Source of the DNA: Thiohalorhabdus sp. Cl-TMA
GTDB lineage: Bacteria > Pseudomonadota > Gammaproteobacteria > Thiohalorhabdales > Thiohalorhabdaceae
NCBI RefSeq assembly: GCF_041821045.1
Contig: NZ_JBGUAW010000012.1
Span: 34,727 to 98,726 of the forward strand
Direction of reading: 5' to 3'
Length of the DNA stretch: 64,000 nt
Under the pieces are notes generated by a model. That model was not told the DNA's origin. It ran no database searches and saw only the letters and a list, made by a program, of their open reading frames with translations. Of this stretch, positions 47,378 through 57,226 are shown piece by piece; positions within the stretch are counted from its first letter, which is position 1, and each line of letters starts with the position of its first letter. The position numbers and the translations under genes were made by a program.

Positions 47378-47406
47378 TTAATTAATAGCTATCACTGTGT
47401 TAGAAT
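47378..47406 (+). promoter_or_regulatory. Possible promoter of serC
   Basis: TAGAAT at 47401-47406 in an AT-rich gap, with a weak TTAATT at 47378-47383, 17 bases upstream. The -10 is good, the -35 poor. Places a start about 25 bases before serC. Confidence 0.4.
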
Positions 47407-47437
47407 ATAGAGTTCCATTCATTTTTCGGAGAGGTTC

Positions 47438-48520
47438 ATGAGCCGAGTATTCAACTTCAGTGCAGGCCCGGCTGCGTTGCCGGAAGATGTTCTGCGCAAA
47501 GCGGGGAACGAGATCCTGGACTGGCATGGCTCCGGGATGTCCGTGATGGAGATGAGCCATCGCGGCAAGGAGTTCACCGCCATCATCGAGAAGGCGGAAG
47601 CCGATCTTCGCGAGCTTTTGCAAATTCCCGACGATTACTCGGTTCTTTTCCTCCAGGGCGGCGCCAGCAGCCAGTTCGCCATGGTTCCGCTCAACCTACT
47701 GCGCGGCAAAGGCAAGGCGGACTACATCAATACCGGGAGCTGGTCCAAGAAGGCAATCGCCGAAGGGAAGCGCTATTGCGAGGTGAACGTTCCCGCCTCC
47801 GCAGCCGACGAGAACTTCACCTGGATCCCCAAGCAGGATCAGCTGGATCTCGATCCCGGGGCCGCCTACTGCCACATCACCAGCAACAACACCATCTTCG
47901 GCACGGAATACCACTATTTCCCCGAAACGGGTGATGTCCCGCTGGTCGCCGATATGTCCTCGGATATCCTTTCCCGGCCCATCGACGTCAGCAAGTTCGG
48001 CCTGATCTACGCCGGCGCCCAGAAGAATATCGGTCCGAGCGGGCTGACCATCGCCATTGTCCGCAACGATCTGGTGGGACACGCCGTGGATTGGTGCCCG
48101 ACCATGTTCGACTACAAGACGCATGTCGATGCCAAATCCCTCTACAACACCCCGCCTACCTATGGTGTCTACATCGCCGGCCTGGTCTTCGAATGGCTCA
48201 AGGAGCAGGGTGGCCTGAAGGCCATGGAAGAATTCAATCGCCGGAAGGCCGGAAAGCTCTATTCGGCCATCGACGGCAGCGATTTCTACGCCTCTCCGGT
48301 CGAGCCGGAAGACCGCAGCCTCATGAATGTTCCCTTTACTCTTTCCAATCCCGATCTCGATGCCTCGTTCCTCGAAGAAGCCGGCGAACGGGGTCTGGTG
48401 GCACTGAAGGGCCATCGCTCCGTGGGTGGCATGCGCGCTTCCATCTATAACGCCATGCCGGAGTCTGGCGTGGATGCACTCATAGATTTCATGCGCGATT
48501 TCGAGCAGCGCAACGCTTGA
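47438..48520 (+). CDS. serC: Phosphoserine aminotransferase
   Basis: 360 residues. Starts SRVFNFSAGPAALPEDVL, with HRGKEF, LFLQGGASSQFAMVPLNLL and the PLP lysine segment IYAGAQKNIGPSG. C-terminal GLVALKGHRSVGGMRASIYNA is diagnostic. Works in serine and pyridoxal-phosphate synthesis. Sits between gyrA and serA; in many gammaproteobacteria pheA follows directly. Confidence 0.98.
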   Translation: MSRVFNFSAGPAALPEDVLRKAGNEILDWHGSGMSVMEMSHRGKEFTAIIEKAEADLRELLQIPDDYSVLFLQGGASSQFAMVPLNLLRGKGKADYINTGSWSKKAIAEGKRYCEVNVPASAADENFTWIPKQDQLDLDPGAAYCHITSNNTIFGTEYHYFPETGDVPLVADMSSDILSRPIDVSKFGLIYAGAQKNIGPSGLTIAIVRNDLVGHAVDWCPTMFDYKTHVDAKSLYNTPPTYGVYIAGLVFEWLKEQGGLKAMEEFNRRKAGKLYSAIDGSDFYASPVEPEDRSLMNVPFTLSNPDLDASFLEEAGERGLVALKGHRSVGGMRASIYNAMPESGVDALIDFMRDFEQRNA

Positions 48521-48800
48521 ATTGCCCGGGCGGATCGCCGGGAGCGAAATCGCCGGTTCAGCGAGCCGGTAAAGCCTTGGCGGGGGTTCGTAGCGCATAA
48601 GCGGGGAGGCCTGATCGGAGCCCCTTTGACGGTTCCGGTCGGGCCGTTCCAGGTCGGACGCAGCATTGTCGCCTGTGGAGCATCCGACACCATCTAGCAT
48701 TCATGCGACGGATGCAGCGCCGGGAACCGGGCAGCACCGTTTCTGCGGTCCGTCCACCCGGACCATCTCCCGCCCAAACCAGATACGAGGTTCTTTTTAC

Positions 48801-50378
48801 ATGCCCAAGGTTTTAATCAGCGACAAGATGTCGCCGAAGGCGGAGTCCGTGTTTGCCGAGCACGGCATCGAGGTGGACGTGCAGACCGGGCTGAGCCCCG
48901 AGGAGCTGGCCGGGGTGATCGGCGCCTACGACGGGCTGGCGATCCGCTCGGCGAGCAAGGTCACGGCGGAGATCCTGGACGCGGCGCCCAACCTCAAGGT
49001 GGTGGGTCGGGCGGGGATCGGGGTGGACAACGTGGACATCCCGGCGGCCTCGCAGAGGGGCATCATCGTCATGAACACGCCCTTCGGCAACACGGTGACC
49101 ACCGCCGAGCACGCCATTGCGCTGATGGTCTCGGCGGCGCGCAACGTGCCGCAGGCCACGGCGTCCATGAAGGCGGAGCGCTGGGAGAAGAGCAAGTGGG
49201 GCGGGGTGGAGCTCTACCAGAAGACCCTGGGCGTGATCGGCACCGGCAACATCGGCTCCCTGGTGATCCAGCGGGCGCACGGGCTCAAGATGCGGGTCAT
49301 CGCCTACGACCCCTACATCTCCCAGGAGCGCGCCGACGACCTCGGGGTGGAGCTTGTGGAGCTCGAAGAGCTCTACCGGCGGGCGGACTTTATGACCATC
49401 CACACGCCGCTCACCAGCGCCACCCGGCACCTGATCAGCGACGCCGCCTTTGACGCCATGAAGGACGGGGCGATCCTGGTGAACGCCGCGCGCGGCGGGG
49501 TGGTGGACGAGCAGGCGCTCGACCGGGCGCTCGAGGCGGGCAAGATCCGGGGCGCGGCGCTCGACGTGTTCGAGGAGGAGCCCGTGGAGGGCCATTCCCT
49601 GCTGCGCCACGACAACTTCATCTGCACCCCGCACCTGGGCGCCTCCACCGAGGAGGCGCAGGTGAACGTGGCGGTGCAGGTGGCGGAGCAGATCAGCGAC
49701 TACCTGACGCGGGGCATCATCCAGAACGCGGTGAACATCCCCTCCGTGGAGGAGGAGGAGATGCCGCTGCTGCAGCCCTACCTGAACCTCGGCGAGCGGC
49801 TCGGCTCCATCCTCGGCCAGCTGGCGCAGGGCGGGCTGAAGCGGGTGGAGATCGAGTACGCCGGGGAGGTCTCGGCGCTCAACCAGCAGCCGATCACCAC
49901 CACCATCCTGAAGGGGCTGCTCGACCCGATCCTGCCGGACTCGGTGAACCTGGTGAACGCGCCGCTGCTCGCCGAGGAGCGCGAGGTGAAGGTGAGCGAG
50001 ACGCGCAAGAAGCAGGCGGACGAGTTCACCAGCCGCATCCGGGTGACGCTGGTCACCGAGAAGCGCACCTGGACCATCGACGGCACGCTGGTGCACGGCA
50101 CGCCGCGGGTGGTGGAGCTCGACGGCGTGGAGCTGGAGCTGGTGCCGGACGGCCGCCTGCTGTACATGGCCAACCGCGACGAGCCGGGGCTCATCGGCCG
50201 CATCGGAACGGTGCTCGGCGAGTCGGGGGTCAACATCGCCGGCTTCATGCTGGGTCGCGAGGCGCCGCAGCAGCAGGCGATCTCCTTCATCAGCGTGGAC
50301 CAGCCGGTGTCCGAGGAGGTCATGAAGCGGATCTCCTCCGAGGAGAATGTTCTGGAGGTGCGGGAGATCAACCTGTAG
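48801..50378 (+). CDS. serA: D-3-phosphoglycerate dehydrogenase (long form)
   Basis: 525 residues from ATG 48801 (MPKVLISDKMSPKAESVF). Rossmann motif GVIGTGNIGSLV, catalytic region GAALDVFEEEP and CTPHLGAST, then the ASB domain and a C-terminal ACT domain (LYMANRDEPGLIGRIGTVLGESGVNI), so the long form typical of Bacillus, mycobacteria and many proteobacteria. First step of serine synthesis, matching serC upstream. Its third codon positions are almost all G or C, visibly more than in serC or pheA, and the preceding 280-base gap shows no clear promoter. Acquisition or rearrangement into the serC-pheA junction is possible. Confidence 0.97.
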   Translation: MPKVLISDKMSPKAESVFAEHGIEVDVQTGLSPEELAGVIGAYDGLAIRSASKVTAEILDAAPNLKVVGRAGIGVDNVDIPAASQRGIIVMNTPFGNTVTTAEHAIALMVSAARNVPQATASMKAERWEKSKWGGVELYQKTLGVIGTGNIGSLVIQRAHGLKMRVIAYDPYISQERADDLGVELVELEELYRRADFMTIHTPLTSATRHLISDAAFDAMKDGAILVNAARGGVVDEQALDRALEAGKIRGAALDVFEEEPVEGHSLLRHDNFICTPHLGASTEEAQVNVAVQVAEQISDYLTRGIIQNAVNIPSVEEEEMPLLQPYLNLGERLGSILGQLAQGGLKRVEIEYAGEVSALNQQPITTTILKGLLDPILPDSVNLVNAPLLAEEREVKVSETRKKQADEFTSRIRVTLVTEKRTWTIDGTLVHGTPRVVELDGVELELVPDGRLLYMANRDEPGLIGRIGTVLGESGVNIAGFMLGREAPQQQAISFISVDQPVSEEVMKRISSEENVLEVREINL

Positions 50379-50420
50379 CTCCCCGGGTACCTTGAGCCCG
50401 ATATAACGGGTAGGATTAGC

Positions 50421-50453
50421 GGGCCGGACCGGTAGGGTCCGGCCCCATTTTTT
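50421..50453 (+). terminator. Intrinsic terminator after serA
   Basis: Perfect 10-bp stem GGGCCGGACC / GGTCCGGCCC with GGTAG loop, followed by CATTTTTTC. A textbook rho-independent terminator, 43 bases after the serA stop; so pheA probably has its own promoter or relies on leakage. Confidence 0.85.
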
Positions 50454-50510
50454 CAGTGCGTCCCATGGACGCGGCAAACCAGTTCCAGCAGGTCGAGGGC
50501 GGAAGGAACC

Positions 50511-51614
50511 GTGAGCCAAGAAGGTCCCCCCGAAAACGGCGGAACGGACGCGCGACAGGAATCGCTGCGCCAGGAAATCGATCGCATCGATGGCGAGGTC
50601 CAGCGGCTGGTGAACCAGCGTGCCGCGCATGTACTGGAAATCGCCCGGATCAAGGAAGCCAATGGCGGAGCCTTTTACCGTCCGGAGCGGGAGGCCCAGA
50701 TTCTGGCCCGGGTGGCGGAGCGGAACGAGGGGCCTTTCCCGGATCAGGACATGGTGCGAATTTTCCGCGAGATCATGTCCTCCTGTCTGGCCCTGGAGCG
50801 CCGGCTCCGGATCGCCTTCCTGGGACCGGAAGCCTCCTTTACCCACGCCGCCGTGCAGGTGCATTTCGGGCATGCGGTTGAGGAGCACCCCGTGCGCACC
50901 ATCGCCGAAGTATTCCGGGAGGTGGAAGCCGGAACCGCGGATTACGGCGTGGTGCCGGTGGAGAACTCCACCGAGGGGGCCGTGAATGCCAGCCTCGATC
51001 AGCTCATGGGGACCAATCTGCAGGTCTGCGGGGAGGTGGCACTTCGTATCGAGCACCACCTGATGAGTCACGCCCCGGACATGCAGTCCATCCGCCGCCT
51101 CTATCTCCACCCGCAGACGCAGGCCCAGTGCCGCGAATGGCTCCAGGATCACATGGGCGGGTTGGAATGGGTGGAAGTCACCAGCAACGCCGAGGCCGCG
51201 CGCCGCGCCACCGCGGAGCCCGACAGCGCGGCGGTTGCCGGCGCCTCGGCGGCAGAATTCTACGGGCTGCCCGTGCTCGCCGCGGGCGTGGAGGACGACC
51301 CGGAAAACACCACCCGCTTCGTGGTGGTGGGCGCCCAGTGGGTGGGTCCTTCCGGCAACGACAAGACCTCCATCCTGGTCTCGGCCCCCAACCGACCGGG
51401 GAGCCTGTTCCATGTGCTCCAGCCCTTTTCCCTGGCCGGGGTGAACTTGACCAAGATCGTCTCCCGACCCGCGCGCTCTTCTCTCTGGGACTATGTCTTT
51501 TTCCTGGATCTGGACGGCCACCAGGAGGATGCGGCGGTTCAGGAGGCCCTCGAGGGCGTGGAGGCGGGAGGGGCCGCCGTCAAAGTGCTTGGCTCCTACC
51601 CGCGGGCTCGGTAG
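50511..51614 (+). CDS. pheA: Bifunctional chorismate mutase/prephenate dehydratase
   Basis: 367 residues, GTG start with GGAAGGA 4 bases upstream. An AroQ-type chorismate mutase (about 17-105: LRQEIDRIDGEVQRLVNQRA...YRPEREAQIL), a prephenate dehydratase domain (about 108-285: IAFLGPEASFTHAAV, VVPVENSTEGAV, and TRF before the ACT domain) and an ACT domain (about 295-365). The phenylalanine-binding motifs differ from E. coli: RPGSLFHVL replaces the GALV segment and KIVSRPARS has Val where ESRP has Glu, which may alter feedback control. Makes phenylpyruvate from chorismate. Confidence 0.96.
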   Translation: MSQEGPPENGGTDARQESLRQEIDRIDGEVQRLVNQRAAHVLEIARIKEANGGAFYRPEREAQILARVAERNEGPFPDQDMVRIFREIMSSCLALERRLRIAFLGPEASFTHAAVQVHFGHAVEEHPVRTIAEVFREVEAGTADYGVVPVENSTEGAVNASLDQLMGTNLQVCGEVALRIEHHLMSHAPDMQSIRRLYLHPQTQAQCREWLQDHMGGLEWVEVTSNAEAARRATAEPDSAAVAGASAAEFYGLPVLAAGVEDDPENTTRFVVVGAQWVGPSGNDKTSILVSAPNRPGSLFHVLQPFSLAGVNLTKIVSRPARSSLWDYVFFLDLDGHQEDAAVQEALEGVEAGGAAVKVLGSYPRAR

Positions 51615-51616
51615 CC

Positions 51617-52501
51617 ATGCCTTTCCGGCGCATTACCATCATCGGGCTCGGCCTGATCGGAGGCTCCCTGGGTCTGGCCCTGCGTCGTTCCGGCGCAGTG
51701 GAGGAGGTGGTGGGCGTTGATCAGTCCGCCGCAGTCCTGGAGCGGGCACGGGAAAGAGGCTTGATCGATAGGGGGACCACCGATCCCGCCGCGGGAGTTC
51801 GGGACGCCGAACTGGTGGTGGCGGCCGTGCCCGTGGGGTGCTTCCGCGGGGTCCTCGAGGCAGCGCGGGGCGGCCTGGAAAGAGATACCGTGGTCACGGA
51901 CGTGGGTAGCGTGAAGGGGCCCGTTCACGCCGAAGCCGAGGCCGTTCTGGGTGCGGATGCCCTATTCGTGGGCGGCCACCCCCTGGCGGGTACCGAGGAT
52001 TCGGGAGTGGAAGCGGCCCTTGACCGGCTGTTCGACGGGGCCCTTTGTATTCTCACACCTGCTTCCGATACTCCGGCCCGGGACCGAGTCAAGGCCCTGT
52101 GGGAGCTCGTGGGCTGCCAGGTGGTCACCATGGATGCCGAAGCGCATGATCGGATCCTGGCGGCCACCAGTCATCTCCCCCATATGCTCGCCTTCAGCCT
52201 GATCCGCACCTTCGGCGAGCTGGATGATTCCGATCGGCTCGCGCAGTTCGCAGCCGGCGGGTTCCGCGATCTGACGCGCATCGCGGGCAGCGATCCGGTG
52301 ATGTGGCGGGATATCGCCCTGGCCAATTCCGGGCCGCTTCTGGAGATGATCGACCGTTTCGAGGACCGGCTTTCCGAGCTACGCAGGGCCATAGCGGCCG
52401 GGGACGGCCCCGCCCTCCAGGCCTTTTTCGGCGAGGCCCGCACCCTCCGTCGCGGCCTGCCGCCCCGGGCCCATGAAGACGAGGACAACGATGACGACTG
52501 A
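51617..52501 (+). CDS. tyrA: Prephenate/arogenate dehydrogenase
   Basis: 294 residues from ATG 51617, 2 bases after pheA; an extension into pheA is rejected. Rossmann motif ITIIGLGLIGGSLGLALR, VTDVGSVKGPV, FVGGHPLAGTEDSGVE, and AATSHLPHMLAFSLI are those of monofunctional TyrA. Gives tyrosine precursors. No hisC-type aminotransferase lies between pheA and tyrA here, although many relatives have one. Confidence 0.94.
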   Translation: MPFRRITIIGLGLIGGSLGLALRRSGAVEEVVGVDQSAAVLERARERGLIDRGTTDPAAGVRDAELVVAAVPVGCFRGVLEAARGGLERDTVVTDVGSVKGPVHAEAEAVLGADALFVGGHPLAGTEDSGVEAALDRLFDGALCILTPASDTPARDRVKALWELVGCQVVTMDAEAHDRILAATSHLPHMLAFSLIRTFGELDDSDRLAQFAAGGFRDLTRIAGSDPVMWRDIALANSGPLLEMIDRFEDRLSELRRAIAAGDGPALQAFFGEARTLRRGLPPRAHEDEDNDDD

Positions 52502-53816
52502 TAAGCGGGATGACCGCCTCACCGCCCGGGGCGGAAGCGTGCAGGGCACGGTGCAGGTGGCCGGGGACAAGTCCATTTCCCACCGGGCGATCATGATCGG
52601 GGCGCTTGCGGACGGTGTGACCCGGGTGGAAGGGTTCCTGGCGGGCGAGGATTGCCTGGCCACCCTTGCCGCTTTTCGCTCCATGGGCGTCCGCATCGAG
52701 GGACCGGACGCGGGCCGGGTAACCATTCACGGGGTGGGCAGAGAGGGTCTGAGGGCGCCCGAAGCGCCGCTCGACATGGGGAACTCCGGAACCTCCATGC
52801 GCCTGCTCGCTGGCTTGCTCGCCGCCCAGCCGTTCCCGTCCGAGCTGACCGGGGATGAAAGCCTCCGCAGGCGACCCATGGGACGGGTGGTATCCCCGCT
52901 GACCAGCATGGGGGGGCAGGTCGCCGCGCTCGGGGAGGAGGGCCGGCCGCCCCTGCGTATCTCCCCGGTCGGATCTCTGAAGGGGATCAACTACGAGCTG
53001 CCGGTGGCCTCCGCCCAGGTGAAATCGGCGATCCTGCTGGCGGGGCTCTATGCCGACGGGGAAACCTGCGTGACCGAACCGGCGCCCACCCGTGACCATA
53101 CCGAGCGCATGCTCTCCGCCTTCGGTTACCCGGTTCGCCGGGAAGGATCCCGGGCATGTCTGCAGGGGGGCGCGCGCGTGCAAGCCGCGGACCTGAGCAT
53201 TCCCGGGGACCTCTCCTCGGCCGCCTTTTTCCTGGTGGCGGCCGCGATGGTCCCCGGATCGGACCTTCTGCTGGAGGGGGTCGGCATCAACCCAACCCGA
53301 CGCGGGGCCCTCGACATCCTCCTGGCCATGGGGGCCCACATCGAGCTCCAGAACGAGCGCACTCACGGCGGGGAACCGGTGGCGGACCTCCGGGTCCGAG
53401 GTGGAGAGCTGCGGGGCATAGAGATCCCTTCCCACCTTGTGCCGCTGGCCATCGACGAATTCCCGGCGATCTTCGTGGCCGCTGCCGCGGCCGAAGGGCG
53501 CACTGTCCTGCGGGACGCCGCCGAACTGCGCGTCAAGGAAAGCGACCGGATCCAGACCATGGCCGACGGTCTGCAAGCCTTGGGCATTGCCGCCGTGCCC
53601 CTGGAGGACGGGCTGGTGATCGACGGCGGGCCCATCAGCGGCGGCCGGGTGGATGCCCATGGGGATCACCGCGTGGCCATGGCCTTTGCCGTGGCCTCCA
53701 TCGCCGCATCCGGACCCATTTCCATTTCCGGGGCCGCCGCCATCCGCACCTCCTTCCCGGACTTCCTCGAGGTTGCCCGAGCGGTGGGCCTGCGCATCGA
53801 AGCCGAAAACGAATGA
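52491..53816 (+). CDS. aroA: 3-phosphoshikimate 1-carboxyvinyltransferase (EPSP synthase, class II-like)
   Basis: 441 residues from ATG 52491 (GAGGA about 5 bases upstream); ATG 52473 is an alternative deeper in tyrA. Substrate-binding motifs: VAGDKSISHRAIM, GNSGTSMRLLAGLLA, SAQVKSAILLAGL, RDHTERML, INPTRRGALDI, and LRVKESDRI. All four features used to define class II EPSP synthases (R-x-H-x-E, G-D-K-x, S-A-Q-x-K, N-x-T-R) are present, resembling the Agrobacterium/Bacillus type rather than E. coli AroA. Sixth step of the shikimate pathway. Confidence 0.96.
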   Translation: MTTDKRDDRLTARGGSVQGTVQVAGDKSISHRAIMIGALADGVTRVEGFLAGEDCLATLAAFRSMGVRIEGPDAGRVTIHGVGREGLRAPEAPLDMGNSGTSMRLLAGLLAAQPFPSELTGDESLRRRPMGRVVSPLTSMGGQVAALGEEGRPPLRISPVGSLKGINYELPVASAQVKSAILLAGLYADGETCVTEPAPTRDHTERMLSAFGYPVRREGSRACLQGGARVQAADLSIPGDLSSAAFFLVAAAMVPGSDLLLEGVGINPTRRGALDILLAMGAHIELQNERTHGGEPVADLRVRGGELRGIEIPSHLVPLAIDEFPAIFVAAAAAEGRTVLRDAAELRVKESDRIQTMADGLQALGIAAVPLEDGLVIDGGPISGGRVDAHGDHRVAMAFAVASIAASGPISISGAAAIRTSFPDFLEVARAVGLRIEAENE

Positions 53817-53824
53817 GGGAGTCT

Positions 53825-54541
53825 ATGGCAGCCCAATCGGAAGAACTCGCCCCGGTGGTGACCATCGACGGTCCGAGCGGCACGGGGAAGGGTACCCTGG
53901 CCAACCTGCTGGCCCGAAAGCTGGACTGGCACTACCTGGACAGCGGAGCCCTTTACCGGGCGGTAGCCTGGACCGCCCTGCGGGACGGACTGGCCCTGGA
54001 GGAGCGCGAGGAGGAATCCCTGGGCGAGCTGGCCCGGACCCTGAATATCCGGTTCGAGCCCGCCGCGGAAGGTCCCGTTCGGGTCTATATCGACGGCCAG
54101 GAGGTAACCCAGGAGCTGCGAAGCGGACCCATAAGCGAGGGCGCCTCGGTGGTTGCGGCCATGCAACCGGTTCGCGACGGGCTGCTGGAGCTCCAGCGGT
54201 CCTTTCGTCGCCCGCCGGGCCTCGTGGCCGACGGACGGGACATGGGTACGGTAGTATTCCCCGAGGCGCCGGCGAAGATCTTCCTGACCGCCACCGCCGA
54301 GGAGCGGGCCCGGAGGCGATATGAGCAGTTGAGGGCCCATGAAACTGATGTTACGCTGGAACGAATTACGCAGGAACTGCGTCAAAGGGACGAACGGGAT
54401 GCCCATCGGAACGTTGCGCCGTTACGCGCTTCCGAGGGGGCATATATTATTGATACTACGAACATTTCCATTGATGCGGTGCTTGCCGAAGCCCTGGAGC
54501 GGGTTCGGCGCTGTATCCCCGGGAAGTTCGCGGATGGCTGA
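53825..54541 (+). CDS. cmk: Cytidylate kinase
   Basis: 238 residues from ATG 53825 (GAGGGA 4 bases upstream); ATG 53813, overlapping the aroA stop, is an alternative. P-loop [16 protein letters not shown], then the Cmk-specific [14 protein letters not shown] and [22 protein letters not shown], and the late [12 protein letters not shown]. Phosphorylates CMP and dCMP. Conserved position between aroA and rpsA. Confidence 0.96.
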   Translation: MAAQSEELAPVVTIDGPSGTGKGTLANLLARKLDWHYLDSGALYRAVAWTALRDGLALEEREEESLGELARTLNIRFEPAAEGPVRVYIDGQEVTQELRSGPISEGASVVAAMQPVRDGLLELQRSFRRPPGLVADGRDMGTVVFPEAPAKIFLTATAEERARRRYEQLRAHETDVTLERITQELRQRDERDAHRNVAPLRASEGAYIIDTTNISIDAVLAEALERVRRCIPGKFADG

Positions 54542-54594
54542 GGAGTCGGGACCCCGAGGGCCCCGGAAATTTTCACCAGGAGTGGCAACCTTTT

Positions 54595-56334
54595 ATGCCT
54601 GAGACCAACACCCAAACCCCTACCACCCAGCACCCCCCCGCCGGCGAACCCGATTTCGCCACCCTCCTCGAGGAGAGTCTGAACGAGGAGGAGATCCAGT
54701 CCGGCGAGATCATCTCCGGAGAAGTCGTGGCCATGGATGATAAGGAAGTTATCGTCCATGCAGGCCTCAAGTCCGAAGGCCTCGTTTCCATCCAGGAGTT
54801 CATGGACGAGAACGGCGAGATGGCCGTGGGGGTTGGGGACCAGGTCGAGGTCTGCGTGGAGGCCGTGGATGACGGCTTCGGCGAGACCCGGCTTTCCCGG
54901 GTGAAGGCTCTTCGGGCGCGCGCCTGGGGCGAGCTGGAGCAGGCCTACAACAATGATGAGGTCGTCCAGGGCGTCCTTACCGGCAAGGTCAAGGGCGGTT
55001 TCGTCGTGGACATCAACGGCATCCGCACCTTCCTGCCGGGCTCGCTGGTGGATGTGCGCCCCGTGCGCGACGCCACCTACCTCGAGGGCAAGAAGCTCGA
55101 CTTCAAGGTCATCAAGCTGGATCGCCGGCGCAACAACGCCGTGGTCTCCCGCCGGGCCGTGGTCGAGGAAGAGCGCAGCGCCGAGCGTAAGGCCCTCATG
55201 GATCGGCTCGAGGAAGGCCAGACCGTCAAGGGCATCGTCAAGAACCTCACCGACTACGGTGCCTTCATCGATCTCGGCGGCCTCGACGGCCTGCTGCACA
55301 TCACCGATATGGCCTGGAAGCGGGTCAACCATCCCTCCGAGATGGTCAACGTCGGCGACGAGATCGAGGTGAAGATCCTCAAGTTCGACAAGGAGCGCGA
55401 GCGCATCAGCCTGGGCCTCAAGCAGCTCACCGAGGATCCCTGGGCCGACCTGCCGCGCCGCTATCCCGAGAACAGCCGGGTTTGGGGCAAGGTCACCAAC
55501 ATCACCGACTACGGCGCCTTCGTGGAGCTGGAGGAAGGCGTTGAGGGTCTGGTGCACGTCTCCGAGATGGACTGGACCAACAAGAACGTCCATCCGTCCA
55601 AGGTGGTGCAGCCCAGCGACGAGGTGGAGGTGATGATCCTCGACATCGACGAGGAGCGCCGCCGCATTTCCCTGGGCATGAAGCAGTGCCAGTCCAATCC
55701 CTGGGACGAGTTCGCCCAGACCCACGCCAAGGGCGACCGGGTGCAGGGCGTCATCAAGTCCATCACCGACTTCGGCATCTTCGTCGGGCTGCCCGGCGGC
55801 ATCGACGGTCTCGTGCACCTCTCGGACCTGTCCTGGAGCGAGGCGGGCGAGGAAGCCGTGCGCCAGTACCAGAAGGGCGAGGAAGTGGAGGCCGTGGTGC
55901 TCTCCGTGGACCCCGAGCGGGAGCGGATCAGCCTGGGCATCAAACAGCTTTCCGATGATCCCTTCAGCAACTGGGTGGCCGAGCACGACAAGGGCACCCT
56001 GGTGGAAGGCGAGGTCATCGAGGTGGAGCCCAAGGGCGCCCGCGTTCATCTGGCTTCCGACGTGGAAGGCTTCATCCGCGTGGCCGACATCTCCCAGGAC
56101 CATGTGGAAGACGCACGCTCCGCCCTCGTGGCCGGCCAGCAGGTGGAGGCTCAGGTGAGCGGCGTGGATCGCCGCAATCGCCTCATCAACCTCTCCATCA
56201 AGGACAAGGACAAGGTTGAGGAGAAGGAGGCCGTCCGGGACTACCAGTCCAAGGCCGCCGCTTCCGGTACCACGAGTCTCGGGGATCTTCTGAAAGAACA
56301 GATGATGAAGAAAGATGAGGAGAATGACGGCTGA
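54595..56334 (+). CDS. rpsA: 30S ribosomal protein S1
   Basis: 579 residues with six S1 repeats (the 3rd to 6th show the typical G-x-V-x-x-I-x-D-Y/F-G-A/I-F core, e.g. [49 protein letters not shown]). N-terminal repeats bind the ribosome, the others mRNA. A Thr/Pro/Gln-rich N-terminal extension of about 20 residues is somewhat longer than in E. coli. The AGGAG site is about 12 bases from ATG, rather far. Its 3' end overlaps the sppA start. Confidence 0.97.
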   Translation: MPETNTQTPTTQHPPAGEPDFATLLEESLNEEEIQSGEIISGEVVAMDDKEVIVHAGLKSEGLVSIQEFMDENGEMAVGVGDQVEVCVEAVDDGFGETRLSRVKALRARAWGELEQAYNNDEVVQGVLTGKVKGGFVVDINGIRTFLPGSLVDVRPVRDATYLEGKKLDFKVIKLDRRRNNAVVSRRAVVEEERSAERKALMDRLEEGQTVKGIVKNLTDYGAFIDLGGLDGLLHITDMAWKRVNHPSEMVNVGDEIEVKILKFDKERERISLGLKQLTEDPWADLPRRYPENSRVWGKVTNITDYGAFVELEEGVEGLVHVSEMDWTNKNVHPSKVVQPSDEVEVMILDIDEERRRISLGMKQCQSNPWDEFAQTHAKGDRVQGVIKSITDFGIFVGLPGGIDGLVHLSDLSWSEAGEEAVRQYQKGEEVEAVVLSVDPERERISLGIKQLSDDPFSNWVAEHDKGTLVEGEVIEVEPKGARVHLASDVEGFIRVADISQDHVEDARSALVAGQQVEAQVSGVDRRNRLINLSIKDKDKVEEKEAVRDYQSKAAASGTTSLGDLLKEQMMKKDEENDG

Positions 56335-57211
56335 CCATCGTTCCCGTCGTCGCTCCAAGGACAGCAAGGCCGCCTGGTTAACAGGCGGCCTTCTGTTTCT
56401 TATCGCTAGCGGCTTGCTGGGTATCTTCTCGGGCGGTGACTCCATCTCCTCCCGGCCCCATCTTGCGCAGGTGGCCGTGGAAGGCCCCATCATGAACGCC
56501 GAGCCGACCGTGAGCTTGCTCGAAAAGGCACGCGAGGCATCCCATATCCGCGGCGTGCTCCTGCGTGTGAACAGTCCCGGGGGTAGCGTGGGGGCCTCGG
56601 AGGCCATCTACCAGGCGGTGGCCCGACTATCGGAGAAAAAGCCCGTTGCGGTCTCCATGGGCGGGCTCGCGGCCTCCGGCGGCTACATGGTGGCGCTTGG
56701 CGGGGACCGGATCTTCGCCCTGGATTCCACCCTCACCGGGTCCATCGGCGTGATCATGATGAGTACGGGCGTATTCCCGCTGCTGGACAAAATCGGTGTG
56801 GTGCCGCGTATTATAAAGTCAGGCAGGTTCAAAGACGCGGGATCTCCTCTGCGGGAAATGAGTGAGGCCGACCGCGCCTATCTGCAGTCCATGGTGGACG
56901 AATTGCACAAGCAATTCGTGCAATTGGTGGCGAAGGAGCGGGGGATGGATGTCCAGGAAGCTCGTCCCCTGGCCAACGGCCGGGTGTTTTCCGGACAGCA
57001 AGCCCAATCCGAGGGCCTGATCGACGCGCTCGGCGGCGAGCAGACCGCGGAAGCCTGGCTTCGCGCACAGGCCGAGCTGGGTCCGGACGCTCCACTCGAA
57101 GAGCTGCAGCCCCCGGAGGATTGGATTCAGGAATTGATGCCGGCCGGCCTTATCGGTTGGCTGCAGATGCGCTTATCCCCCGAGCCCCGTTATCTTTACA
57201 TGGGAGGATGA
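56315..57211 (+). CDS. sppA: Signal peptide peptidase SppA, short (36K) form
   Basis: 298 residues, S49 peptidase. N-terminal membrane helix (about 23-40), then [19 protein letters not shown], the catalytic Ser region [16 protein letters not shown] and the Lys segment [22 protein letters not shown], as in Bacillus SppA. Degrades leftover signal peptides in the membrane. ATG 56315 lies inside the last codons of rpsA; ATG 56324 is possible but the purine-rich site then almost touches it. In most gammaproteobacteria ihfB follows rpsA directly, so this gene is an insertion in the conserved order. Confidence 0.93.
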   Translation: MRRMTADHRSRRRSKDSKAAWLTGGLLFLIASGLLGIFSGGDSISSRPHLAQVAVEGPIMNAEPTVSLLEKAREASHIRGVLLRVNSPGGSVGASEAIYQAVARLSEKKPVAVSMGGLAASGGYMVALGGDRIFALDSTLTGSIGVIMMSTGVFPLLDKIGVVPRIIKSGRFKDAGSPLREMSEADRAYLQSMVDELHKQFVQLVAKERGMDVQEARPLANGRVFSGQQAQSEGLIDALGGEQTAEAWLRAQAELGPDAPLEELQPPEDWIQELMPAGLIGWLQMRLSPEPRYLYMGG

Positions 57212-57226
57212 GGGTAGAGATCTCTC

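Noticed and set aside
48813..51521. 902-residue open frame opposite serA and pheA
   Set aside because: Shadow explained by the extreme GC3 of serA. Repetitive Leu/His/Arg/Gly translation without motifs.
54382..56607. 741-residue open frame opposite rpsA
   Set aside because: Antisense mirror of the six S1 repeats, which explains its own repetitive look.
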